Below, piece by piece: positions 37,249 through 45,348 of a stretch of DNA of 62,761 nt (its first letter is position 1; every line of letters starts with the position of its first letter). This DNA comes from Flavobacteriales bacterium UBA852. GTDB taxonomy: Bacteria > Bacteroidota > Bacteroidia > Flavobacteriales_E > Vicingaceae. The translations under genes and the position numbers were made by a program. Where the stretch lies: positions 1 through 62,761 of the forward strand of contig DBGO01000018.1 of the NCBI GenBank assembly GCA_002295925.1. The letters are read 5' to 3'. Below the pieces are notes generated by a model. It saw only the letters and a list, made by a program, of their open reading frames with translations, was not told the DNA's origin and made no database searches.

Positions 37249-37827
37249 TTATCTTAAGTTATTTGTATCAAAATAAGCGTTTACATTTACTTTTACTTCT
37301 TCGGCAATTTTTTCGGTAACCACCTTAGGAATTTTTATTTTATGTTCTTCCAATTTTACCATAAAGGTTGAAACAATGTGAATTTTTCCGTCTTTCACGA
37401 TAATTTCGCCTTCTATTTCTCTTTCTTGTTCAACTCCGTGAATATTTAAAATTCCTTTGGTAACAACTTTGTATGTACCATCTTTTGACAAATCCAATTT
37501 ATCATAATCAACTATTTTTCCTTTGTAAGTGGATACTTTGTATTTATCACTTTCCATATAGTTTTCGTTAAAATGTTCTTCCATTAAAGAACGTTTAAAG
37601 TGAAAACTCCTGTTTGACACCACAAAGGCAAACTCTCCGGTTGATAATTTTATAATGCCTTTGGCATCTGTACTTTTGGCATCAATATCTTCCAAAGGTG
37701 TTCCGGCATGAAAGTCAATGATGACAGAATCGGCTTTGATTGTTGTTGATTTTTTTTCTTGTGCATTTAAACTGACTGTGAATAATGTAGTAAGTACGAA
37801 TAATGCAATTTGAATTTTTGTTTTCAT
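37249..37827 (-). CDS. YceI family protein
   Basis: The 192-residue protein has a signal peptide (IALFVLTTLFTVSLNAQ) and a YceI lipocalin-like barrel: FHAGTPLEDIDAKSTDAKGII, FAFVVSNRSFHFKRSLMEEHFNENYMES (residues about 70-97) and VKGxxHGV-like KGILNIHGVEQEREIEGEI. YceI proteins are periplasmic and bind isoprenoid lipids, including quinones in some cases. ATG at 37827 is the start, as the upstream extension lacks a signal peptide. It sits between a cytochrome lipoprotein and the DUF5777 barrel. Confidence 0.87.
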   Translation of the reverse strand: MKTKIQIALFVLTTLFTVSLNAQEKKSTTIKADSVIIDFHAGTPLEDIDAKSTDAKGIIKLSTGEFAFVVSNRSFHFKRSLMEEHFNENYMESDKYKVSTYKGKIVDYDKLDLSKDGTYKVVTKGILNIHGVEQEREIEGEIIVKDGKIHIVSTFMVKLEEHKIKIPKVVTEKIAEEVKVNVNAYFDTNNLR

Positions 37828-37858
37828 AATGATAAAATTTAAGTTTAAGTTTATTAAT

Positions 37859-38521
37859 TTAATTATTTTGGGCTCCTGCATCGAGCCATAATTTAATAGC
37901 ACGCAAATCACATACCGAAAGTTGATTCCCGTTTTTAGGCATAGCAGAAAATCCGGGCTCCCAATTTACAGCCCCCCAAAATCTACCTGCATCAACACTT
38001 GCTTTCACTCCATTATAATTTGATAAATCCCATCCGCCGGATGCATTATTTGTATTATGACAACCGGTACAATAATTATTTAAAATAGTTGCAATTTGAT
38101 TGGAATAAGTAACATTTGTGGTATCACATGTGTTCTCTGTGCAATTGGTTGTATTTTTTGCTCCGGATTGTATCCAATCATAAATTAGTTGAATTTGTTC
38201 ATCTGATAATGACGGTCTTGGTGGTGGAGGCATTAGTTCGTCTTGTCCGGTAATGCTTTCATAAATATCACTATCTTCGGCATCGCCGGGTTTAACTCCT
38301 TGCATAATTCCGTTATAATTATCCAAAACCAACCCTCCTTCAGCTGATCCATTGCCATGGCATCCGCTCATGGTACAATTACTGATGAAAATAGGGAGAA
38401 TTTTAGATTCAAAACATATTTCCTTTACAGGATAAACCGGTTTATGCTTGCATTGCTCCAACAACAAATACAACATAATTACAAATACAGGCAGAATAAT
38501 TCGTTTCAAGAATTGTCTCAT
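37859..38521 (-). CDS. Di-haem cytochrome-like lipoprotein (PSCyt1-type)
   Basis: The 220-residue protein has a lipoprotein signal with LLEQC and two domains. The first has an unusual CX4CH motif, CTMSGCH, followed by a loop with methionine and prolines (MPPPPRPSLSDEQ). The second has CTGCH, then GFSAMPKNGNQLSVCDLRAIKLWLDAGAQNN, close in sequence to the neighbouring 125-residue protein. It likely binds two haems on the membrane surface. It follows that gene after 32 nt. Confidence 0.82.
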   Translation of the reverse strand: MRQFLKRIILPVFVIMLYLLLEQCKHKPVYPVKEICFESKILPIFISNCTMSGCHGNGSAEGGLVLDNYNGIMQGVKPGDAEDSDIYESITGQDELMPPPPRPSLSDEQIQLIYDWIQSGAKNTTNCTENTCDTTNVTYSNQIATILNNYCTGCHNTNNASGGWDLSNYNGVKASVDAGRFWGAVNWEPGFSAMPKNGNQLSVCDLRAIKLWLDAGAQNN

Positions 38522-38553
38522 AATTAAATTTCAATTTAGAAATAAGTATAGAA

Positions 38554-38931
38554 TTAATTGTTAAGCGCACCATTTCTAATCCAAACTTCAAATTTAGAAA
38601 TGTCGCAATCGGATAATTTTTGACCGCCTTTTGGCATGGGCGAATAACCAGGTTCATGTTTTATAACCCCCATTAGTTTTCCATTATCAACCAATGCTTT
38701 TACATCGGTATAATTATCAGTTTTTATACCTCCTGCAGGAATTGTTCCACTATGACAACCATTACATTGCGCTTCCAAAATAATTGAAATTGTTCCTGAA
38801 TAAGTTACATTTAACGTATCACAGGATGCATTAGGGTCGATTGGATATAGTTCTTGCTCGTTATCGTAATAACAAGAGGTAGTGAAAATTGTCATTAAAA
38901 TAATTAGTATCCCTGTATATTTTTTTCTCAT
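38554..38931 (-). CDS. Mono-haem cytochrome-like lipoprotein
   Basis: The 125-residue protein has a lipoprotein signal (IFTTSC) and one haem motif, CNGCH, then YSPMPKGGQKLSDCDISKFEVWIRNGALNN. It is a tandem relative of the second domain of the next gene downstream (same VTYS...CxGCH...MPK.G.QLS.CD pattern and an ending in ..W...GA.NN). It is the first gene of the cytochrome cluster. A possible -7 element, TATATTCG, lies on the minus strand at 38951-38958. Confidence 0.82.
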   Translation of the reverse strand: MRKKYTGILIILMTIFTTSCYYDNEQELYPIDPNASCDTLNVTYSGTISIILEAQCNGCHSGTIPAGGIKTDNYTDVKALVDNGKLMGVIKHEPGYSPMPKGGQKLSDCDISKFEVWIRNGALNN

Positions 38932-39007
38932 AAATTATGGCTTGATGGTACGAATATAGCGTAAAATTCCTGTTAAATGCAAATAAATGATTTTCAAAAC
39001 ATTTATT

Positions 39008-39709
39008 TTAAATGAACAATCTGTTTTTAATCTTAACCATTTCTACTGCAGAATGATCCATTTTCAAAATATCGGAAATGAGTAAAGCAATTTCTTCGGG
39101 TTGTATGAATTTGTCTTTGGGCGCATCAATCCCATCCCACGAAGAGGTATTTACCGACTCGGGCAGTATATCAGTTATTTGCACGCCGGTGTTTTTTAAA
39201 TCTTCGCGCAATGATTTTGAAAAACCCAACAATGCGTGTTTGGAAATGGTATAACTGCTGCTGTTTGGTCGCGAATTTTCGCTCAAGACCGAACCAATGT
39301 TAATAATATGCGCTTGGGGTTGGCTAATCATATCTTGTATCAATAAATGCGTTAACTGAACTGCCGACAACACATTGATGCGAAAAAGCTGTTCGGCATT
39401 GGAAATAATATCTTCAGAAAAAACGGTATCCTCTATGTAAGAACCGACATTATTAATTAAAATACTTACAGGCGAATGTTTTTTCAGGATAGTTTGGGCA
39501 AAATTGACAATTGAATGGGTTTGCGAAAAATCGCACGCATATCCATATGCTTTTCCTCCGTTTAACCGGTTTAATTCCTCAATTTTTTCTTGTAATTCTT
39601 TTGTATGCCTTGCAGATAAAACAATATCTATTCCATCAGATATTAATTTTTTTGCTGCAGCAAATCCAATTCCACGTGTGCTCCCGCTAATTACGGCTGT
39701 TTTTTTCAT
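39008..39709 (-). CDS. Short-chain dehydrogenase/reductase
   Basis: The 233-residue protein is a classical SDR with the nucleotide-binding GSTRGIGFAAAKKL, NNVGSY, the catalytic Ser in NIGSVLSE, YTISK (Tyr and Lys) and a C-terminal helix. The substrate cannot be read. It is divergent from the glycosyltransferase gene. It lies 76 nt upstream of the cytochrome operon on the same strand and is probably separate, because a -7-like element lies in the gap. Confidence 0.88.
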   Translation of the reverse strand: MKKTAVISGSTRGIGFAAAKKLISDGIDIVLSARHTKELQEKIEELNRLNGGKAYGYACDFSQTHSIVNFAQTILKKHSPVSILINNVGSYIEDTVFSEDIISNAEQLFRINVLSAVQLTHLLIQDMISQPQAHIINIGSVLSENSRPNSSSYTISKHALLGFSKSLREDLKNTGVQITDILPESVNTSSWDGIDAPKDKFIQPEEIALLISDILKMDHSAVEMVKIKNRLFI

Positions 39710-39761
39710 TTTTGGCTAATTATCTGTTTATTAATAAATAAATTTACGAAAAAATAAATGC

Positions 39762-40745
39762 TTGTCAACGCCAAAAAACATATTGATTGCTCCACTTGAT
39801 TGGGGGTTGGGACATGCCTCGCGCTGTATTCCGTTGATTTACGATTACTTACAAAAAAATAACAACGTAATTGTAGGCGGAACAAAAGAAACCAATGATT
39901 TAATTGTCGGGGAATTTCCCGAGTTACGATATGTTGAGATTCCCGGATATGCTATTGAATATGATTTTTCGGACGGAAATGAAAAATCGCAATTGCCTGT
40001 TATTGTAAAACAAATACCCAAAATTTTAAAAGCCATAAAAAGGGAACATCTTTGGCTAAAGGAATTTGCTTCCAAGCAACCGCTTGATTTAATTATTTCG
40101 GATAATCGATACGGCATGTGGCACAAGGATATTGAAAGCATTTTTATTACCCATCAGTTATTTTTGCAAACACCTTGGCGATTTGTTGATTTTCACCGTT
40201 TCATCTTGCACCTTACGCGAAATTTTAATTCCATTTGGATTCCTGATTTTAAAGATACCGTCAATAATCTTTCGGGGGATTTAAGCCATAAAAAACCTTT
40301 ACCATCGGCACGATTTAAATTTATCGGTCCGCTTTCGCGCTTTAGCATCAATCATACAGCAAAAACCGTTAATCCTGCTTATGATTATATTGCCATTGCC
40401 AGCGGGCCCAAGGAGCAGAGAGAAATGTTTGCTCAAAAAATCATTGAAAAAGCACAAGTGAATAAAAGTGAAAAGGGAATATTGGTTTTAGGGGAAATTC
40501 ACTCAAAAGACGAATTGAGCAAACCTCTTCCCAATCTTGAAATTTACAATCATTTACCGGCAAATGAGTTTAAAATCAAACTGTTGCAATCTCGAAAAGT
40601 TATTGCGGCATGCGGTTATTCAACCATTATGGATTTATTTGTTTTGGATAAATTAAAAGATGCCGAATTATTTCCTGTAAAAGGGCAAACCGAACAAGAA
40701 TATTTATATTCGCATCTTCAAAAATATTTTTATAAAAATGACTAA
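39762..40745 (+). CDS. Glycosyltransferase (MurG/GT28-like)
   Basis: The 327-residue protein begins with NILIAPLDWGLGHASRCIPL, the acceptor-side glycine loop of GT-B enzymes, and has a C-terminal half with SGPKEQREMFAQ and a late AACGYSTIMDLFVLDK, matching the GT28 donor-binding region. The donor and acceptor are unknown. It starts with TTG at 39762; the nearby ATG at 39758 is in another frame. It overlaps the phosphoesterase gene by 8 nt. Confidence 0.8.
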   Translation: MSTPKNILIAPLDWGLGHASRCIPLIYDYLQKNNNVIVGGTKETNDLIVGEFPELRYVEIPGYAIEYDFSDGNEKSQLPVIVKQIPKILKAIKREHLWLKEFASKQPLDLIISDNRYGMWHKDIESIFITHQLFLQTPWRFVDFHRFILHLTRNFNSIWIPDFKDTVNNLSGDLSHKKPLPSARFKFIGPLSRFSINHTAKTVNPAYDYIAIASGPKEQREMFAQKIIEKAQVNKSEKGILVLGEIHSKDELSKPLPNLEIYNHLPANEFKIKLLQSRKVIAACGYSTIMDLFVLDKLKDAELFPVKGQTEQEYLYSHLQKYFYKND

Positions 40746-41247
40746 AATCGGCGTTATTTCGGATACTCACGGATACATTGATGACAGAATTTTGCATCAT
40801 TTTAAGGATTGTGACCAAATTTGGCACGCCGGCGATGTGGGTTCTGTTGACGTGATTGAAACACTTGAAAATACGGGTAAAGTCATCAAAGGCGTTTACG
40901 GAAATATTGACAATCAAAAAGTTCGAGCAATTTTTCCGGAGTATAATTTTTTTACTGTAGAGAATAAAAAAGTGTTGATGCTTCATATTGCCGGATACCC
41001 CGGAAGATATAATAAACACGCTTATCATTTAATAAAAAAATACCAGCCCGATATTTTTGTTTGCGGACATTCGCACATTCTTAAAATTCAATACGCTAAA
41101 GATTTACATCTGTTGCATATAAATCCCGGCGCGGCAGGAATAAAAGGTTTTCATAAAATACGAACTATTGTTCGATTTGCCATTGACGGTAATAAAATTG
41201 AAAATATGGAAGTAATTGAACTGGGCGCAAGAAGCCGTTCAGCTTAA
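40738..41247 (+). CDS. Metallophosphoesterase (YfcE/MJ0936 family)
   Basis: The 169-residue protein has the calcineurin-like metal ligands GVISDTHGYID, WHAGDVGS, YGNID and the C-terminal CGHSHIL with NPGAAG. YfcE-type enzymes hydrolyse phosphodiesters with Mn. It overlaps the upstream glycosyltransferase by 8 nt and, at its 3' end, the convergent response-regulator gene by 9 nt. Confidence 0.9.
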   Translation: MTKIGVISDTHGYIDDRILHHFKDCDQIWHAGDVGSVDVIETLENTGKVIKGVYGNIDNQKVRAIFPEYNFFTVENKKVLMLHIAGYPGRYNKHAYHLIKKYQPDIFVCGHSHILKIQYAKDLHLLHINPGAAGIKGFHKIRTIVRFAIDGNKIENMEVIELGARSRSA

Positions 41248-41880
41248 TATTGCTTTTATATCGCTCACAAATTTCACCAAAGCATTATTTCCGGTAATGT
41301 TTAACTTTTTGCAAATATTGTAGCGGTGATTTTCTACTGTTTTGTTGCTGACAAAAAGTATATCGGCAATTTCGGGCGTAGTTTTTCCTTTGGCAATAAG
41401 TTTTAAAATATTTAATTCAGACTTGGTTAATTGGCTCAACAATTCTTTTTGTTTGTGCTTTTGTTCGGTAATTAAATTCCGTTTATTAAAAAAATCAATC
41501 AACCCTTTGGCAACATAAGGTTTGTTTGCTGCAGCTGCATTAAGACAATCGATAATTTCATCCAAAGCCGAATCTTTTGGGATAAATGAATAAGCACCGG
41601 CATCCATTACTTCATTAAACAGCCATTCGTCATTATGCATTGTAATAAGAATGATTTTGCATTTTCCGGCAAGTTTTTCGCATACTTCTTTTCCGTTCAT
41701 TACGGGCATTTCTATATCCAAAACGGCAAACGGTGCATTGTGTTTTTCAATCAATTCGAGTGCATCCTTTCCGTTATATGCTTTATCTGCTATGTAAAAG
41801 TTTTCATTTTCGTTGATTACTTTTTCCAAACCTGCCAACACAATCGGATGGTCGTCTGCTATAATGACTTTATGTTTCAT
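41239..41880 (-). CDS. NarL/FixJ-type response regulator
   Basis: The 213-residue protein has a receiver domain (residues about 1-120; VIIADDHPIVL, phosphoacceptor Asp at 55 in AVLDIEMPV) and a C-terminal LuxR-type HTH (LTKSELNILKLIAKGKTTPEIA, SNKTVENHRYNICKKLNI). It is phosphorylated by the sensor kinase directly upstream and then binds DNA. Its ATG overlaps the kinase stop codon (ATGA), indicating coupling. Its HTH closely resembles the small orphan HTH gene at 45050. Confidence 0.93.
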   Translation of the reverse strand: MKHKVIIADDHPIVLAGLEKVINENENFYIADKAYNGKDALELIEKHNAPFAVLDIEMPVMNGKEVCEKLAGKCKIILITMHNDEWLFNEVMDAGAYSFIPKDSALDEIIDCLNAAAANKPYVAKGLIDFFNKRNLITEQKHKQKELLSQLTKSELNILKLIAKGKTTPEIADILFVSNKTVENHRYNICKKLNITGNNALVKFVSDIKAILS

Positions 41881-44807
41881 TGCAATTGAACTTTTAATGT
41901 TACCGTTGTACCTTTTCTGGGCATTGATTCTATCTCCAGTTGCCCGTTAATGAGTGAAGCTCTTTCGTATAAACTGTTTAAACCCAAGCTTTTTGCAGAC
42001 TTTAGTTTGTCATTTTTATTAAATCCCACGCCATTGTCTTTAATTATCAAAATAAAATAATTGTTTTCTATAAACGCTTCAATTTTTACACCGGTTGCTT
42101 TTGAATGTTTTAAAATATTATTGAAAATTTCCTGTACCATTCTGTAAATGGCAATTTGTTGCATATCGGTGAGTTTATTGTCTTCAAAATCGAGATTGGT
42201 GCTTACAAAAATTTCCGAAGATGAGGATATTGTGTCGGCTACGTGTTCCAACGTTTTAAGTAGTCCGAACTTTTCAAGATGTACGGGGTGAATATTGCGC
42301 GATATGGTTCTTACTTCTTCGATAGTATTTTTTACCATATCGGACAGGTGGCGATTATCATTTGCCTGATTTTTTATCAGTAGTAACTGTTGCCCAATGC
42401 TGTCGTGAAGGTCTTTGGCAATTCTTTTCCTTTCTTTTTCTTGTTCATCCAATATGGATTTAGCAAAGAGCTTTTGTCTTTCTATTTTCATCTTCAACCT
42501 TTGCGTACGATAATAATAAAAACCGTACATACTTAAAAGCAGTATGAAAGAAGTTGCAATATAAAACCATGTGGTTTGCCAAAACGGCGGATTAATGGTA
42601 AAGGTATAAGAATATGGATGACTCCATAAATTGCCCAAACCTGCAACGGCTTGTATGGTATAATTTCCGGGAGGTAAAGATGCAAATGAAATATAGGGCG
42701 ATGTTGTCGGTTCGCTCCAAATGCTGTCGTAACCCAATAAACGGTATCGGTATTGGATGTTTTCCATTAAGGATAATGAGGTGGAACCAAAATAAAAAGA
42801 AAGGTTATTTTCATCATAACTAAACGTTGGATGATATCCTATGGAGTGATATACGGAATCGGTATAATTTGTCCACTTTACCGGATTGTTGTACAACTTA
42901 ACCTGTGTAAGCTCTATTTTGGGTTTTGACGGTTGGGGAGAATATTGCTTTTTTGGGTTGTATATCATTAAACATTCGGAAGTACCTATATATATTTTGC
43001 CATTTTTATCAATGTAAAATGATTCATCAATAGTACCACCCCAAAAACCGGTTTGAGCCGTCAGTAACGTGTTGTAATTAAATGTGCCGGTTTTTAAATA
43101 TTCCGGATAACTAAAACTAAGCAATGAAGAAGGACCTAAAAGATAAACCGTATCCTTTCGATAATACAAAGCCCGTGCTGTAGGAAGGTTAAACGTTTTT
43201 CTTAAAGGATATTTGAAAATTGTATCCACTTTGCTTTTATTCATTCTAAGGTAATATAAATTACTTTGTCCGGCGGCAAAAACATTTCCATCAGGCATTT
43301 TATACAATGAATGAATGATTATGTTACTCTTATCTTTATAAGAATTTAAAAGAGGTGAAAACCGAATAGAATCTTCTGAAATTATTTCTAAAAAAGACCA
43401 TAAATGTTGTCCTCCTTTTATAAAAACTGTATCATTTATTTTTACTAAAGACCTTACATCTAATCGGTTATACTTTTTTTTGTAACTTGTAATTTCATCT
43501 TTTTTAAGTTTATTGAAAGTGTTTTCTCCGCCAAAATAAAGCGCTTTTTCTATTGAATCTTTATATATTCTGTAAAACACATCAAACGGCGCTTTACCCT
43601 CTGCCGATAAACTTTGTATATTATCTTTATAATAAAGGTAGGCATCATTATTTGAAACAACAAATATGCTGTCGCCCAATACCTCAATATCATTAATATA
43701 AAGTGACGGATGAATTTTCTTTAATTCAGACAAAACACGTGTGTCTTCATTATAATAATAGACTCTTTTATCGGTTGCAAATACCACCCCGGATTTGTAT
43801 GGTTTTACTGCCATTATGTTTCGTTCTTTCAGAAAACCCGGGAAATTTAAATAACTGAGTCCCAATCCGCCAAAAGTATAGAGTCCATTGCCATCGGTAG
43901 CTACCCATACTCGGTTGTCTTTTATAATAATATCGGTAATTCTGCCATCGGGCAAGCCATTTTCTTTCCCTATTCTAACAGCTTTGGAAAAAGGAGTTCC
44001 TTTTTGCCAATAATACAAGGCATGATTTCCCACTCCAAACCATAAATTACCGTATTCATCTTGGTTTATTGCATAAATATAGCTTGTTGAGTCAATGCCT
44101 GTAAGTTGATACTTTTTAACAATAGAATCATTTTGAATTTCAAAAATTTTCCCAAAACTTCCCAAATATAATTTATCTTCCTTAGTGTTTATATGAATGC
44201 TTTTTGGCAATGAAGGTATATCAATAACTTTTTTAAGTTGATGATTATTACCAAAATGCAAGCATTTACTATACTTATTTATCACATAAAATCCTGTTTT
44301 TGCCATTTCTGATTTAACGGGAAAAAACGATTTATCATTATACGAAAATATTCTGTCAAATAATGTATCATTTTTTAAAGTAAATACGCCTGTACTGGTG
44401 AAGAGTATTGGGTTGTTATCATTTCCTTCTGAAATTGCCATTACCCCACGAAGTAACTTATCATTGCCAAATGCCTGAAGTGTGTCGGGGGTAATTTTAA
44501 TAACTTTTCCATTCCACGTACCAAACCAAACGGTTTGATTACTTGCTACATGTACAGATGCCATAAGATTATCCGATTCGGTAATATCCTCATTTTGTTC
44601 CGTTATAAACGAATGACCGTTAAACTTTACTCCTCCTGCCAAAGTTGCCAACCACAAATTACCGGAAGAATCTATATCCATATCCATAATTTGCAATGAG
44701 GGCAGTCCTTCTTTTAGTCCATACGCTTTAAAATTATAACGTTGTGAAAAAGTAATTTGCACCAAAAAAAACATCAAAAAGGTTATATAAATTGACTTTA
44801 ATTGCAT
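41877..44807 (-). CDS. Sensor histidine kinase with periplasmic two-component regulator propeller
   Basis: The 976-residue protein has a signal peptide (FLMFFLVQITFSQ), a large periplasmic beta-propeller with WLATLAGGVKF, NLWFGVGNHALYYW and VWVATDGNGLYTF repeats, a Y_Y_Y domain, one membrane helix (WFYIATSFILLLSMYGFYYY), and a HisKA_3/HATPase_c kinase core with the phosphoacceptor His at residue 801 in DLHDSIGQQL and the N/G box DNGVGF. ATG at 44807 is chosen because it begins the signal peptide. It overlaps the response regulator by 4 nt. The ligand is unknown. Confidence 0.9.
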   Translation of the reverse strand: MQLKSIYITFLMFFLVQITFSQRYNFKAYGLKEGLPSLQIMDMDIDSSGNLWLATLAGGVKFNGHSFITEQNEDITESDNLMASVHVASNQTVWFGTWNGKVIKITPDTLQAFGNDKLLRGVMAISEGNDNNPILFTSTGVFTLKNDTLFDRIFSYNDKSFFPVKSEMAKTGFYVINKYSKCLHFGNNHQLKKVIDIPSLPKSIHINTKEDKLYLGSFGKIFEIQNDSIVKKYQLTGIDSTSYIYAINQDEYGNLWFGVGNHALYYWQKGTPFSKAVRIGKENGLPDGRITDIIIKDNRVWVATDGNGLYTFGGLGLSYLNFPGFLKERNIMAVKPYKSGVVFATDKRVYYYNEDTRVLSELKKIHPSLYINDIEVLGDSIFVVSNNDAYLYYKDNIQSLSAEGKAPFDVFYRIYKDSIEKALYFGGENTFNKLKKDEITSYKKKYNRLDVRSLVKINDTVFIKGGQHLWSFLEIISEDSIRFSPLLNSYKDKSNIIIHSLYKMPDGNVFAAGQSNLYYLRMNKSKVDTIFKYPLRKTFNLPTARALYYRKDTVYLLGPSSLLSFSYPEYLKTGTFNYNTLLTAQTGFWGGTIDESFYIDKNGKIYIGTSECLMIYNPKKQYSPQPSKPKIELTQVKLYNNPVKWTNYTDSVYHSIGYHPTFSYDENNLSFYFGSTSLSLMENIQYRYRLLGYDSIWSEPTTSPYISFASLPPGNYTIQAVAGLGNLWSHPYSYTFTINPPFWQTTWFYIATSFILLLSMYGFYYYRTQRLKMKIERQKLFAKSILDEQEKERKRIAKDLHDSIGQQLLLIKNQANDNRHLSDMVKNTIEEVRTISRNIHPVHLEKFGLLKTLEHVADTISSSSEIFVSTNLDFEDNKLTDMQQIAIYRMVQEIFNNILKHSKATGVKIEAFIENNYFILIIKDNGVGFNKNDKLKSAKSLGLNSLYERASLINGQLEIESMPRKGTTVTLKVQLQ

Positions 44808-45002
44808 TAAATAAGGTAAACACACTTTACAATAATATAGATTTAATTTTTGTACTAAACTATATAATTCGCCTCTCACAAACAAATTTATCTTGTTGAT
44901 TTATTAAGATTGGACGTATTATTTTACTTTTTAAAGATTTTGCCTAGCTCTTTGATTTTGAATGATTTCATATAAAGGGCTAAAAATGAGTGCTTACCCC
45001 TA

Positions 45003-45033
45003 TTTCAATATAAACTGCATCAAACTACATTTG
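45003..45033 (+). promoter_or_regulatory. Promoter of the orphan HTH gene
   Basis: TTTC (45003-45006) and TACATTTG (45026-45033) are 19 nt apart; the -7 is perfect and the -33 differs from TTTG by one base. The ATG at 45050 lies 16 nt further on. The promoter is separate from that of the divergent kinase gene. Confidence 0.5.
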
Positions 45034-45049
45034 TATCAAACTTTCATTA

Positions 45050-45247
45050 ATGAAAAATCTTACTCCAAAAGAAAAAGAAATTATTGATTTGATAAAACAA
45101 AATTATACTTCGAAAGAAATTAGTGAAAAATTAAACCGAAGTATAAAAACCATTGAAAATCATCGAAGCAATATCTGTAAAAAGCTTAATATTTCCGGCT
45201 CCAATGCACTGCTTCGCTATCTGATTGAAAACCCGAATATCATCTGA
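45050..45247 (+). CDS. Free-standing LuxR-type HTH protein (65 residues)
   Basis: The protein is only an HTH domain: LTPKEKEIIDLIKQNYTSKEIS, IKTIENHRSNICKKLNISG, with no receiver or sensor. About 29 of 62 positions equal the HTH of the response regulator at 41239-41880, and the recognition segment is nearly identical. It has its own promoter and is divergent from the kinase gene. It may compete with or assist the regulator at the same sites, or be a remnant of a duplicated regulator. Confidence 0.78.
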   Translation: MKNLTPKEKEIIDLIKQNYTSKEISEKLNRSIKTIENHRSNICKKLNISGSNALLRYLIENPNII

Positions 45248-45348
45248 TAATTTAAAAACGTTTACCACTTCCAAGTAAAACTTATCAGGGAGAAAAAATT
45301 CGTCGTCAACGGAATAAAGGGTATAAACCCGATATTATTGATTTTTAA

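Noticed and set aside
44808..44885. Upstream extension of the sensor kinase
   Set aside because: It would put 26 residues before a complete signal peptide.
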